A stretch of 64,000 nucleotides of DNA from Nocardia sp. CY41 (GCF_009829325.1 NZ_VUOS01000012.1:186001-250000); one strand, 5' to 3'; numbered from the stretch's first letter, positions 42,419 through 51,527 are shown. Notes: a model not told the origin generated them from the sequence alone. Numbers and translations are program-made.

Positions 42419-45214
42419 GTGACGACGCCCGCAGGCGAATCGGTCGTGGTGGCCCTGCTGGGCGAGGTCGCGCTGCGCCGCGACGGAACGCTGACGCCGC
42501 TACCCGGCGCGCGCTCCCGGCTCCTGCTCGCCGCGCTGGCCCTGCGGCCCGGCCGCAGCCGCGGCGCGCAAGCCTTGATCACGGACGTCTGGGGCCAACA
42601 GCCGCCGCGGGCGCCGATGAACGCGCTGCACACCCAGGTATCCCGGTTGCGTTCGGCGCTGCCGGAGGGCGCGCTGGAGATCGGCCCGGCGGGATACCGG
42701 TTGACGCTCGCCGCCGAACAGGTCGACTTGTCGTCGGTGGGCGACCGGGTGACGCGGGCGCGCGGGCTGCACGCCGCAGGCGATCTCGCCGGCTGCCTGG
42801 CGGAGATCGCGGGGGCGCGGGCGCTGTGGCGCGGGGATCCCGGTGCGGACCTGCCGCCGGGTGAGCTGGCCGACGAGTTGCGCGTCGCGGCGGGGCGACG
42901 CCTCGCCGAACTCGACGAGCTCGAGCTCACCGCCCGCGAAGCCGACGGCGACGTCGACGGTGCGTTGGCTCTGGCTCGTGGACGCGCCGCCGCCGATCCG
43001 CTGGACGAACCCGCGCAGCTGGCCTTGATGCGTCTGCTCGCGGCGGCGGGACGGGCCAACGAGGCGCTGGAATCGTTCGCGGCCTTCCGCTCCCGGCTGG
43101 TCGACCAGCTCGGCGCCGATCCCGGGCCCGCGCTTTCCGCGGCGCACACGGCGATCCTGCGCGGAGAGCCGGCCGGGCCCGCAGGGCCGCCGCGACCCGG
43201 TGCGGGCGGTGCCGGGACGCCGGTGACGGGTCTGCGCAGGGAACCGGCGGCTCCAGCCACCCCCGCGGAACCACCGCCCGTCGCGATGGGCCTGCGCGCC
43301 GCGCCCAACGCGCTGCTCGGCCGGACGGACGACCTCGCCGCGTTGACCGACCTGCTGCACACCTGCCGGGTGGTGACCGTGCTCGGCCCCGGCGGCGCGG
43401 GGAAGACCAGAGTCGCCAACGAGCTCGGTGCGCGGGTGGCGCGCACCCGCCCGGTGGCGCTGGTCGAGCTGGCCTCGGTGCGGGCCGAGGGCGGCGACGC
43501 CAGAGTCGAGATCGAGGCGGCGATCGCCGCGGTGCTCGGCCTCAGCGAGGTCACCTTCGACACGGCGTCGCTGCGCTCCGGGCAGACCGTCGATCTGCGC
43601 AGGCGGTTGCGTGACGCGGTGTCGGCGCGCCCGATGCTGCTGATCCTGGACAACTGCGAGCACCTGATCGACGCCGTCGCCGTGGTGGTCGCCGACCTGA
43701 TCGGCCTCGCGCCCCGGCTGACCGTGCTCACCACGAGCCGCTCGCCGCTGACGATCACCGCCGAGACGGTGTATCCGCTGCCGCCGCTGACCATCGACCC
43801 GGCGGGGTCACCGGCCACCGAGCTGTTCGCCGCGCGTGCCAGGGCCGTGCGCCCCGCGGTCCGGCTCGACCCGGAGATCGTCGCCCAGCTCTGCCACACG
43901 CTCGACGGGCTGCCGCTGGCCATCGAGCTGGCCGCCGCCCGGGTCCGGACGATGAGCGTCGAGGAGATCAACGAGCGATTGGCCGACCGGTTCGCGCTGC
44001 TGCGCCACGGCGACCGCAGCTCGCCCGAACGGCATCGCACCCTGCACGCGGTGATCGAATGGAGCTGGAACCTGCTCGACCGCGAACAGCAGGCGGCGCT
44101 GCGCCGATTGTGCCGGTTCCCGGCCGGGTTCACGCTGTCCGCCGCCGAAGCGGTCGCGGGCGGAACGGACGTGACCGATGTCGCCGCGGCCGTCGACGGC
44201 CTGGTCAATCAATCGCTGCTCACCGTGCTGGACGACGCGGTGCTCGGCACCCGCTACCGGATGCTGGAGACGGTGCGGGAATTCGGCGAAGAGCAGCTGA
44301 CCGCCGCCGCGGGGGAGCCGGACGCGGTCGATACCCGCATGTTGCGGTGGGCCGAGCGCTACGCCGATGACGTGGCGAGCCGGTACATGACCGGCGATCA
44401 GTTCCGCCTCGCGTTATCCGTGGCGGCGGAACTGGACAACTTGCTCGCCGCGCTGCGCTGCGCCATCGAACGACGGGACGCCGCGACGGCCTACACGGTG
44501 TTCCCCGTCGTCGGCACGCTGTGGGTGATCCGCGGATCGCATATGGAAGTGATCGCGTGGGCCCAGCGCGTCATCGAATTGGATGCGGCCGGTCTCGGGC
44601 CGGAAGGTCCGCGTGCGGACCTCGTGCTCGTCACCTATCAGATGATGTTCCTGCATCTCGCCTACACCAACGGCAGCGCCCGGGCCCTCGCCGAATTGCG
44701 CCTGCGTGTGCGCCGATTGCTCCGCCCCGGCGTGGAGCTCAGCGAGAACAGCCGTTTCATCGGCCGGGTCGTGCTCACCAGAGCCGACGGACGCGGAATC
44801 GGCAGGCTGCTCGCCGAGGCGGTCCGCTCGGACGATCTGGAGACCAGGGCCTCGGCGCTGCTGTTGCGGGCCAACATGCGAGAGAACCTCGGCGACGTGC
44901 GCGGCTCCACGATCGACGCGATAAAGGCGCTGAATGTCCTCGGGCGCGAGAACGTCTGGAGCGTGGCCATGGTGAGCAGGCACCTGGGACAGGTCTGTGG
45001 ACAGATCGCCCAGTACGCCGAATCGGTGACCTATTACCGCCGCGCGCTCGACGTGCTGCAACGGCTCGGCGCCTACGAGGACACCGCCTGCTGGTGGCTT
45101 CGCTGGTCGGCGTCGGCGAGCTGGAGCAGGCCCGCCGCGAACTCGACCTCGCGTTCGGCACGCCGGACCTGGACAGCTCGTCCCTGGGACGGAATCGACT
45201 GCTGTCCACGGTGA
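42419..45214 (+). CDS. AfsR/BTAD-type regulator (5' part; natural end is in another frame)
   Basis: 931 aa from the GTG at 42419 (ATG at 42377 also possible). Order: OmpR-like winged helix (VALLGEVALRRDGTLTPLPG; TQVSRLRSALPEGALEIGPA), bacterial transcriptional activation domain (about 100-250), Pro/Gly linker, then an ATPase with P-loop VTVLGPGGAGKTRVANELG, Walker B LLILDNCEHLIDAVAV and GLPLAIELAAARVRTMS, followed by a helical TPR-like region. A one-base deletion near 45085-45092 sends the last 40 or so residues out of frame (CWWLRWSASASW instead of LLVASLVGVG). Such proteins activate secondary-metabolite or envelope genes. Confidence 0.8.
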   Translation: MTTPAGESVVVALLGEVALRRDGTLTPLPGARSRLLLAALALRPGRSRGAQALITDVWGQQPPRAPMNALHTQVSRLRSALPEGALEIGPAGYRLTLAAEQVDLSSVGDRVTRARGLHAAGDLAGCLAEIAGARALWRGDPGADLPPGELADELRVAAGRRLAELDELELTAREADGDVDGALALARGRAAADPLDEPAQLALMRLLAAAGRANEALESFAAFRSRLVDQLGADPGPALSAAHTAILRGEPAGPAGPPRPGAGGAGTPVTGLRREPAAPATPAEPPPVAMGLRAAPNALLGRTDDLAALTDLLHTCRVVTVLGPGGAGKTRVANELGARVARTRPVALVELASVRAEGGDARVEIEAAIAAVLGLSEVTFDTASLRSGQTVDLRRRLRDAVSARPMLLILDNCEHLIDAVAVVVADLIGLAPRLTVLTTSRSPLTITAETVYPLPPLTIDPAGSPATELFAARARAVRPAVRLDPEIVAQLCHTLDGLPLAIELAAARVRTMSVEEINERLADRFALLRHGDRSSPERHRTLHAVIEWSWNLLDREQQAALRRLCRFPAGFTLSAAEAVAGGTDVTDVAAAVDGLVNQSLLTVLDDAVLGTRYRMLETVREFGEEQLTAAAGEPDAVDTRMLRWAERYADDVASRYMTGDQFRLALSVAAELDNLLAALRCAIERRDAATAYTVFPVVGTLWVIRGSHMEVIAWAQRVIELDAAGLGPEGPRADLVLVTYQMMFLHLAYTNGSARALAELRLRVRRLLRPGVELSENSRFIGRVVLTRADGRGIGRLLAEAVRSDDLETRASALLLRANMRENLGDVRGSTIDAIKALNVLGRENVWSVAMVSRHLGQVCGQIAQYAESVTYYRRALDVLQRLGAYEDTACWWLRWSASASWSRPAANSTSRSARRTWTARPWDGIDCCPR

Positions 45215-45735
45215 TGCACAGTTCGGCCGAGCTGGCGTACGCGGAGGGCGACATCGCGGGCGGATCGGCTCGCTACGAGCGCGCGCTGGAGCTGTTCGGC
45301 TGGCCGGAAAACGCCCTCGGCCCCGGACCCGGCGCCCTCATGCTCGCCGCGGCGGCGCTCGGCGCGCAGGTATTGCACGGCGGGGCGAGCGCAGCGGCGG
45401 TCCTGGCGGCACAGCTGGCCGAGCTCACCGTGCCGACGATGAGCCAATATCGAGATCTGCCGCAAATCGGCGCCGTCGCCTGCGCGATCGGCTCGTACCT
45501 CGTCGCCGCCGACCGTGAGCCGAGCATGGGTCTCGACTTGCTGGTGCTGGCCCCGAATGTCTTCTGCCGACAGGATTTCCCCTCGATGCGTTGGCAACGG
45601 CACCTGGACGCGGCGATCGCGAGACTCGGTGCCGACCAGGTCGCGGAAGCCCGCAGCCGCCTCGGCCGGCTGCGCCGGAACGATTCCGCCGACCGCATCA
45701 TGCGGATGCTGCGAAGCATTTGCGCCGCCCGCTGA
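45087..45735 (+). pseudogene. 3' part of the AfsR/BTAD-type regulator, out of frame
   Basis: In the neighbouring frame the helical repeat domain continues: LLVASLVGVGELEQARRELD, SSAELAYAEGDIAGGSARYE, ALELFGWPENALGPGPG and a final ADQVAEARSRLGRLRRNDSA ending at 45735. Restoring one base (CC to CCC near 45087) joins it to the upstream part as one gene of 1106 codons. No start codon or ribosome-binding site suits independent translation. Confidence 0.7.
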
Positions 45736-45785
45736 CCACGCGTCCTCCGCAACGGCACCGATGTGCGCGAGCTGGTATGCGGAAA

Positions 45786-45816
45786 CAGGCCGGGTAACCC
45801 GTGGTCACCCGGCCTG
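45786..45816. terminator. Bidirectional terminator-like hairpin
   Basis: CAGGCCGGGT (45786-45795) and ACCCGGCCTG (45807-45816), a perfect 10-bp stem with an 11-base loop, between the convergent AfsR-type and ABC permease genes. Followed by CTCT on the plus strand. Confidence 0.6.
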
Positions 45817-45834
45817 CTCTGGTGTGCGGATGGC

Positions 45835-46671
45835 TCATGCCCGCCGCATGTACGCCTTGACCGTGAGCGGAGCGAAGATCGCGATGACGACCACCGCGCC
45901 GATCAGCGACCAGGCGAGGTCGCCGCCGAAGCCTGCGCCGTTCATCAACCCGCGGCACGCGTTCACCATGTAGTACACGGGGTTCACGTGATTGAGGCCC
46001 TGCATCCAGCCCGGCATCGTGCTCACCAGCGCGAAGGCGCCGGACATGAAGGTCAGCGGGAACATGATCATCATCGAGATGCCCTGCACGCCCGCCGCGC
46101 TCTTGCCGGTGACCCCGACCAGCGCCCAGATCCAGCTGATCGCGAACGAGCAGATCACGATGACCAGGCCCGCCGCGACGACCCCGACCACGCCGCCCTC
46201 CGGTCGATAGCCGATGGCGACGCCGACGACGATGGTGAGCACGGTCGCGATGACGTAGCGCACCATGTCCGCCAGCAGCGCGCCCGCCAGCGCCGAAATG
46301 CGGGCGACGGGCAGGGATTTGAACCGGTCGAAGACGCCTTTGTCCATGTCCTCGCGCAACTGGGTGCCGGTGACGACCGAGGTCAGCACCACGGTCTGCA
46401 CCAGGATCCCGGGAATCAGGACCGGCAGGTAGTCGTGCACGCTGCCGCCGATGGCGCCGCCGAAGATGTAGGCGAACAAGGCGGTGAACAGGATCGGCTG
46501 CACCGTCACGTCGAACAGCTGCTCGGGCTTGTGCTTGATCTTCAACAGGCCGCGGTAGGCCATGGTGAACGAGTTCGCCGCCGCTTGGGCGAGCGGAACG
46601 CGGTTGCTCACTTCGGGAATACTCGTCGGCGCCGCTCGGCGCTTCTCGGTCGCGGTGATGGTGGTGGTCAT
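45835..46671 (-). CDS. ABC-2 type transporter permease (DrrB-like)
   Basis: 278 aa; ATG at 46671 with GAGGAGC upstream. Six membrane segments: QPILFTALFAYIFGGAIGG, ILVQTVVLTSVVTGTQLRED, VRYVIATVLTIVVGVAIGY, VVGVVAAGLVIVICSFAISW, and the pair around GISMMIMFPLTFMSGAFALV and LAWSLIGAVVVIAIFAPLTV. The EDMDKGVFDRFKSLPVAR loop is typical of daunorubicin-resistance DrrB-type permeases. It would work with the ATPase encoded just upstream, whose gene is frameshifted here. Confidence 0.88.
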   Translation of the reverse strand: MTTTITATEKRRAAPTSIPEVSNRVPLAQAAANSFTMAYRGLLKIKHKPEQLFDVTVQPILFTALFAYIFGGAIGGSVHDYLPVLIPGILVQTVVLTSVVTGTQLREDMDKGVFDRFKSLPVARISALAGALLADMVRYVIATVLTIVVGVAIGYRPEGGVVGVVAAGLVIVICSFAISWIWALVGVTGKSAAGVQGISMMIMFPLTFMSGAFALVSTMPGWMQGLNHVNPVYYMVNACRGLMNGAGFGGDLAWSLIGAVVVIAIFAPLTVKAYMRRA

Positions 46672-46739
46672 GCTGTGCTCCTCGTCGGCATGCGCGGGCT
46701 GTTCGTGGTGACGCAAGCTGCCGCCTGCGGGCCGGACGC

Positions 46740-47721
46740 TCATGCCGCGCTCCTGTCGGACTCGTCGGTGGTGTCGTCGGCCGGGTGGCCGGTGATGGTG
46801 AGGAAGACCTCGTCCAGGCTCGGCTTCGTCACGGTGATCTCGTCGACGCCGATCTCCCACTCGCGCAGGCGGATCAGCAGGTCGGCGGTGACACCGGCGT
46901 CGGTGAGCGGCGCGGTGAGCCGCCCGGCCTCGGGGGTGATCTGCGCGTCGACGCCGAGGAAATCGCCGATGATGCGGCGCGCCTCGTCGAGCTGACCGCG
47001 ATCGATCAGGGTCAGGTGCAGCGACGAGCCGCCCACCGAGGCCTTCAGTTCGTCGGCCGTGCCGTCGGCGATCACCTTGCCGCGGTCGATCACCGCGATC
47101 CGGTCGGCCAGCTGGTCGGCCTCGTCCAGATACTGCGTGGTCAGCAGCACCGTCGCGCCTTCGCGGACGAGGCGGCGGATGGTCTCCCACATCTGGGCGC
47201 GGGTGCGCGGGTCGAGCCCGGTGGTCGGTTCGTCGAGGAACAGCAGCGGCGGTGTCGCGATCAGGCTGGCCGCCAGGTCGAGCCGGCGCCGCATGCCGCC
47301 GGAGAAGTTCCGCAGCGGCTTGTCCGCCGCCTCGGTGAGGTCGAACTCTTCCAGCAGGTCGGCCGCCTTACGCCGGGCATCGATCCGGCTCAGGCCGAGC
47401 AGGCGGGAGAAGATGATCAAGTTCTCGGTGGCGGACAGGTCCTCGTCGACCGAGGCGTACTGCCCGGTGACGCCGATGAGCGAACGGACGGCCGTCGGCT
47501 CCGCGACCACGTCGTGGCCGAAGATGCGGCCGCTGCCGCAGCAGGGTCGCGAGCATGCGGATGGTCGTGGTCTTGCCTGCGCCGTTCGGACCGAGCACGC
47601 CGTACACCGAGCCCTGCGGCACCGCCAGGCTCACTCCGTCGACGGCCCGCTGTTCCCCGAACACCTTGACCAGGCCGTCCGCCTCGACGGCGAGCGCTGA
47701 AGTTGGTGCGAAAGAAGTCAT
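46740..47721 (-). pseudogene. ABC transporter ATP-binding protein (DrrA-like), frameshifted
   Basis: Two frames complete one DrrA-type ATPase. Part 1 (from 47721): [20 protein letters not shown] and Walker [21 protein letters not shown]. Part 2: [20 protein letters not shown] (Q-loop), FSGGMRRRLDLAASLI (signature), LLFLDEPTTGLDPRTRAQMW (Walker B) and LLTTQYLDEADQLADRIAVI. The junction (47530-47550) lost about 11 bases of GC-rich repeat, to judge by frame arithmetic and family alignment. The two halves are close to family length, so the break is recent or an assembly error. No functional ATPase would be made as written. Confidence 0.75.
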
Positions 47722-47810
47722 GTGGACAACTGTGGACACCCGCACTTGCACGGCTCTTGCACAGCGCTGTCACACCGGCCGCGACTGCGCCGCGGCGTGT
47801 TCGGGGCCTC

Positions 47811-48497
47811 TCAGGAGGCAGGCGGCATCGCCGCACGGGTGCGCGGCGACGGCAGCCGGAACAGGTTCCGCAATCGGCGCAGCGCCGCGCTGTCGCCGGT
47901 CGCCGACGCCTGGCCGCTCTCGATCGCTTCGGCCAGGGTGAGCTCCTGGCTGGTCAGGCGCAGGAACGCGGCAGTGCCGATGGTGATGGTCGCGTCCGGG
48001 TGTTGCGCGGGGCCGTGTAGCGCCTCGATGGCTCCGTCCTGGATACGGGCGTGGAAGACCTCGTCGTCGATGTGGAATTCGTAGACCGCGCGCAGGTCTG
48101 CCGCGGCCTCGGGATCGAAGCACGCCCGCAGGCCGAGCACGGCCCAGCCCGGGTGGAAGGTTTCGGTTGCACGCGGTTGTCCCATCGCCCATTTCAAGCC
48201 CCATCGGGCCAGCGCCAGAATCGCGGGAGCGAGTTCCGCACCGGCCTCCGTGAGCGCGTAGGCGGGAGTGCGGGCGGGCGGCGGGAGCGTGACCTTACGG
48301 GCGAGTCCTTCGGCTTCCAGGTGCTTCAACCGGGCCGCGAGAAGCCCGGTGCCGAGTCCGCGCAGGGCCGCCTGCAGGTCACCGAACCGTTTGGGGCCGG
48401 TGAGCAGCTCGCGGATCAGCAACAGGGTCCAGCGCTCACCGACGATGTCGAGAGTCCGAGCGGTGGCGCAGTACTGGTTGTAAGTCCGCTGGTCCAC
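47811..48497 (-). CDS. HxlR-family transcriptional regulator with C-terminal SCP2-like domain
   Basis: 228 aa, GTG start. The winged helix covers residues 1-100: QYCATARTLDIVGERWTLLL, KRFGDLQAALRGLGTGLLAA and LAPAILALARWGLKWAM are all HxlR features. The rest (ATITIGTAAFLRLTSQELTL; AIESGQASATGDSAALRRL) resembles a sterol-carrier-protein-2-like domain, a fusion known in actinobacterial HxlR proteins. A 12-bp motif immediately upstream is repeated, inverted, before the Ohr gene, so it probably controls itself and that gene. Confidence 0.86.
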   Translation of the reverse strand: MDQRTYNQYCATARTLDIVGERWTLLLIRELLTGPKRFGDLQAALRGLGTGLLAARLKHLEAEGLARKVTLPPPARTPAYALTEAGAELAPAILALARWGLKWAMGQPRATETFHPGWAVLGLRACFDPEAAADLRAVYEFHIDDEVFHARIQDGAIEALHGPAQHPDATITIGTAAFLRLTSQELTLAEAIESGQASATGDSAALRRLRNLFRLPSPRTRAAMPPAS

Positions 48498-48501
48498 TTC
48501 C

Positions 48502-48949
48502 TCACTCTAGACTTCGCACTTCTCGATTTTGAATGCGCGACGCGTCCAGCAGCATCCCGGCGAGCGGTTCGGGTCTGGTGAGCATCACATCGTGGGGCCC
48601 GTCCAAGGGCCGGGTCCGGTATCCGAGGGCGGCGCCGAATGCCGACGCCATCCCGCCCCGCCCATCCGTCCACGAGGACGATGTGGTCGACGGCCTCGGG
48701 ACGGGCATCGGCTGCTTCCCGCGCGACCAGTCCCGCGTAACTGTGTCCGACCAGCACGATCTCCTCGTCGCCCGGTACGGCGTCGAGTGCGGCGGCGACG
48801 ATGGCGGCGTGGTCGTGCAGGCCGTAGTCGCCGACCGCGCTGATATCCGGGGTAACAGTGTGCGCCCCGGCGGCGCGCAGCAGCCCGACGACCCGCTCCC
48901 AGGCCCAGGGGCCGTGCCAGGCGCCGTGGACGAGAACGAACGTGGTCAT
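48502..48949 (-). pseudogene. Alpha/beta hydrolase remnant with internal deletion
   Basis: The N-terminal half is well preserved: TTFVLVHGAWHGPWAWERVV, VLVGHSYAGLVAREAADARP (nucleophile Ser) and VDHIVLVDGWAGRDG. Then a frame change near 48650-48670 leads into LGYRTRPLDGPHDVMLTRPE, which holds the terminal catalytic His of this family. About 80 to 90 residues between them are missing compared with typical 230-240 aa relatives. The gene has lost its core and is nonfunctional as written. It lies between the HxlR gene and the Ohr gene, ending 5 bases from the HxlR start. Confidence 0.65.
48511..48522 (-). promoter_or_regulatory. Candidate HxlR operator, copy 1
   Basis: ACTTCGCACTTC on the plus strand (GAAGTGCGAAGT on the minus strand), 14 bases upstream of the HxlR-family start codon. 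The identical 12-mer occurs once more in the window, inverted, at 49010-49021. Confidence 0.5.
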
Positions 48950-49007
48950 TGTGAACCCCCTCCGGGGCGATGTCCGGTTCCCGAGCCTAGCGCTTGACTT
49001 CCTGTTT

Positions 49008-49025
49008 TTGAAGTGCGAAGTTCAA
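49008..49025 (+). promoter_or_regulatory. Candidate HxlR operator, copy 2, before the Ohr gene
   Basis: TTGAAGTGCGAAGTTCAA has 5-bp inverted arms (TTGAA, TTCAA) around the 12-mer GAAGTGCGAAGT shared with 48511-48522. It lies 28 bases before the Ohr-family start and 60 bases before the divergent hydrolase remnant, close enough to cover both promoters. Confidence 0.52.
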
Positions 49026-49052
49026 TTAGCAGTAGTAATGAAGGGAATCGAG

Positions 49053-49481
49053 ATGACGAAGGTGCTGTACCGAGCACAGGCGCACGTGACCGGTGGCAGG
49101 AACGGCCGCGGACGAACGTCCGACGGAAGTCTGGATCTGACTTTGCGCCAACCGAAGGAACTGGGCGGTGACGGGGAGGGCGCGAATCCCGAGCAACTGT
49201 TCGCGATCGGGTACGCAGCCTGCTTCGGGACGACGCTCTCCCTCGTCGGGCAGCGCGGCGGACTGCAGGCCGACGACGCGGAAATCGACTCGTCGGTGGC
49301 GCTGATCCCGATCGACGGCGGCCGCTTCGAACTCGGCGTCGAACTGCGTATCGGGCTGCCGTCGGTCACCGACGAACAGGCGATCGAACTGGTCCGAGCG
49401 GCCCACCAGGTCTGCCCGTACTCCAACGCCACGCGCGACAACGTCGCCGTCGCGCTGGTGATCAACGGCATCCGGCTGTAG
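49053..49481 (+). CDS. Ohr/OsmC-family peroxiredoxin-like protein
   Basis: 142 aa; ATG at 49053 with AAGGGAATCGAG before it. Reduces organic hydroperoxides through two cysteines: the peroxidatic one in FAIGYAACFGTTLSLVG and the resolving one in AAHQVCPYSNATRDNVAV; the partner Glu and Arg are in EGANPEQLF and the N-terminal VTGGRNGRGRTSDG. Length and motifs are those of Ohr. The usual regulator OhrR (MarR family) is absent here; an HxlR-family regulator shares an operator motif with it. Confidence 0.9.
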   Translation: MTKVLYRAQAHVTGGRNGRGRTSDGSLDLTLRQPKELGGDGEGANPEQLFAIGYAACFGTTLSLVGQRGGLQADDAEIDSSVALIPIDGGRFELGVELRIGLPSVTDEQAIELVRAAHQVCPYSNATRDNVAVALVINGIRL

Positions 49482-49504
49482 CGACCGGCCCTGCTGAGGA
49501 CGAA

Positions 49505-49540
49505 CTCGCTCGATCCGAGCCCGGCTTCGGATCGAGCGAG
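49505..49540. terminator. Bidirectional terminator-like hairpin
   Basis: CTCGCTCGATCCGA (49505-49518) and TCGGATCGAGCGAG (49527-49540) form a perfect 14-bp stem with an 8-base loop between the convergent Ohr and menE genes. It is the longest perfect intergenic stem noted here apart from the repeat arrays. Confidence 0.65.
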
Positions 49541-49635
49541 CACCGAAGTGGCGCTGCCCCTCGGTAGTTGGATCGAGTCAGCGGTGGCGCTGCGGTCGCG
49601 GGCAGCGCTGGTAGCGGGCGCTGCCCGGGGATCCG

Positions 49636-50796
49636 CTAGCGGTGCGAGTCGGCCAGCAGGTACTCGCGGAGTTTGGCGCGGTCGGGCTTGCCGGGGCCGC
49701 GGAGGGGGAACTCGTCGAGGACGGCGAGTTCGCGGGGGGCCGCGATGGAGTCGAGTTCGTCGGCGACGTATTCGCGCAACTCGGCCAAGTCGGGTGTGGC
49801 GCCGGGGGCGGGAATCACCGCGACGGCGACGCGCTGGCCGAGTCGTTCGTCGGGCAGGCCGAGGACGACCACCTCCCTGATCGCCGGGTGATTGATCAGC
49901 ACGGCCTCGACCACCTGCGGAATCACCAGCAAGCCGCCGGTCGTGATGGCCTCGTCGAGCCGCCCGGTGATACTCAGTACGCCGTTGTCGAAGGTGCCCG
50001 CGTCCTCGGTGCGGAACCAGCCCGGTTCGGCGAAGGCGGGATGGTCGGGCTGATTGCGATAACCCGAGGCGATCATCGCGCCGCCCAGCACGACCCGGCC
50101 GTCTTCGATGCGGACCTTTGTGCCCTCCAGCGGCACGCCGTCGTACACGCAGCCGCCGCAGGTCTCGCTCATGCCGTAGGTGCGCACGACGGCGATGCCC
50201 GCGGCTCGCGCGCGCTCGTAGACCGGCAGCGGAGTGGCCGCGCCGCCCACCAGCACCCCGTCGAGCTCGGCCAGCGCGGTGGTGGCGACCGGCGACTCGA
50301 GCGCCTTGATCAATTGGGTCGGCACCAGGGCCGTGTAGCGGCGCTCCCCGCGCATACCCGAGATGGCGCCCCCGAGGGCCTCCGGCAGGAACCCACCGGA
50401 CACGTCCAGCACGGTGGGCTCGGTTCCCGCCAGGATGCTGCGCAACAGCACCTGGATGCCGGCGATGTGATGGGTCGGCAGGGCCAGCAACCAGTTGCCG
50501 GGGCCGCCGAGCCGGTCGTGGGTCGCGGTGCCGCTTGCGCGCAGCGCGGCCGAACTGAGCATCGCGCCCTTCGGCACACCCGTGGTGCCGGAGGTGGTCA
50601 CCACAAGAGCGATGTCCTCATCGATCGGCTCGCCCGGCGACAAGGCGTCGCTCAGGCGTCTCGCTTCGCGCCGATCGCTCGTGGGAATGGGCAGCCACGC
50701 CGCCCCGCTACCTTCCAGCGCCTCCCGCAGGTGGGGCATGACGTCGCCGAGACCGGATCCGGTGGGCATCGGCAAGGTACGCAGTGTCTTGCTCAT
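49636..50796 (-). CDS. menE: o-Succinylbenzoate-CoA ligase
   Basis: 386 aa; ATG at 50796. Adenylate-forming enzyme of menaquinone synthesis that activates o-succinylbenzoate with CoA. Seen: ALVVTTSGTTGVPKGAMLSS (ATP-binding loop), GIAVVRTYGMSETCGGCVYD, GWFRTEDAGTFDNGVLSITG (Asp for ribose) and EFPLRGPGKPDRAKLREY with the catalytic Lys. Short for the superfamily but usual for actinobacterial MenE. Counterpart of Rv0542c. Same strand as menB further upstream. Confidence 0.94.
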   Translation of the reverse strand: MSKTLRTLPMPTGSGLGDVMPHLREALEGSGAAWLPIPTSDRREARRLSDALSPGEPIDEDIALVVTTSGTTGVPKGAMLSSAALRASGTATHDRLGGPGNWLLALPTHHIAGIQVLLRSILAGTEPTVLDVSGGFLPEALGGAISGMRGERRYTALVPTQLIKALESPVATTALAELDGVLVGGAATPLPVYERARAAGIAVVRTYGMSETCGGCVYDGVPLEGTKVRIEDGRVVLGGAMIASGYRNQPDHPAFAEPGWFRTEDAGTFDNGVLSITGRLDEAITTGGLLVIPQVVEAVLINHPAIREVVVLGLPDERLGQRVAVAVIPAPGATPDLAELREYVADELDSIAAPRELAVLDEFPLRGPGKPDRAKLREYLLADSHR

Positions 50797-51133
50797 GCCG
50801 TGCCTCGCCGCTCGCCGGAATCGGTGGTGCCCAGAGCCGCAGTGCCCATGGCTCGCTCGCTGCACTCCCTCACGGTAGGGATCGTGTCATGCTCGCGTCA
50901 CCGCGTGCGGAACGGGTCGGTCTGCCGGAGTGGCGCGCCCGCGGCGCGGCCACCCGGTCGGATCGGGGCTCGGATACGACAGACATCGAGACTGCGATTC
51001 ACTCGTCGGACGGGACACGGACACAGCCGGCCCGGACGTCGGCGGTCGGGTGGCCATCCGAGCGTTATCGTCCTCGCCGGTCGACCCGTTGGCAACTCGG
51101 CGCGGCCCGCGCAACTACCGAACGGAACCGTTG

Positions 51134-51526
51134 TCACGACGCAGGCCAGCGGGAATCCCGTCGGATCGGATGCGTCGGCGGAACCTCGACGAACACGATC
51201 GGCACACCGTCGGGATCGCGCACCCACATCTCGTGCAAACCCCACGGCTCCTCGACCGGGGCCCGATCGATCGCGATGCCCTTCAGCGCCAGTTCCGCGG
51301 CGGCGTCCGTCACGTCGCGCACCTGGAGCCAGATCGCGCCCTCGAACGACGACGACCTGCCCGACCCGCCGTGCGCGGCCACCTCGATCAGCGACTGTCC
51401 CGCGAAGAAAACCGTGCCGCCCGGATACTCCCGCGCGACGGCAAGTTCCAGCCCGTCCCGATAGAACGCGAGCGTGGTCTCGTAGTCGGCGGGCCGCAGG
51501 ATGACCCGGCTGCTGAGGATGTCCAT
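51134..51526 (-). CDS. VOC-family (glyoxalase-like) protein
   Basis: 130 aa. Paired beta-alpha-beta-beta-beta units: ILSSRVILRPADYETTLAFY and LAVAREYPGGTVFFAGQSLI, then GAIWLQVRDVTDAAAELALK and WGLHEMWVRDPDGVPIVFVE. The metal-ligand pattern typical of glyoxalase/bleomycin-resistance proteins is partly visible (His and terminal Glu). Lies one base from the menB stop and is the positional counterpart of Rv0546c, next to the menaquinone genes. Substrate unknown. Confidence 0.85.
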   Translation of the reverse strand: MDILSSRVILRPADYETTLAFYRDGLELAVAREYPGGTVFFAGQSLIEVAAHGGSGRSSSFEGAIWLQVRDVTDAAAELALKGIAIDRAPVEEPWGLHEMWVRDPDGVPIVFVEVPPTHPIRRDSRWPAS

Positions 51527-51527
51527 G

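Noticed and set aside
39930..42422. An 830-codon open frame on the plus strand
   Set aside because: It runs through the Clp-N gene, the holin-like gene, menA antisense and an SRPBCC gene antisense, all of which have clear homology in their own frames.
49505..49540. A 28-base inverted repeat as a possible mobile-element end
   Set aside because: It occurs once, between convergent stops, and is better read as a shared terminator stem.
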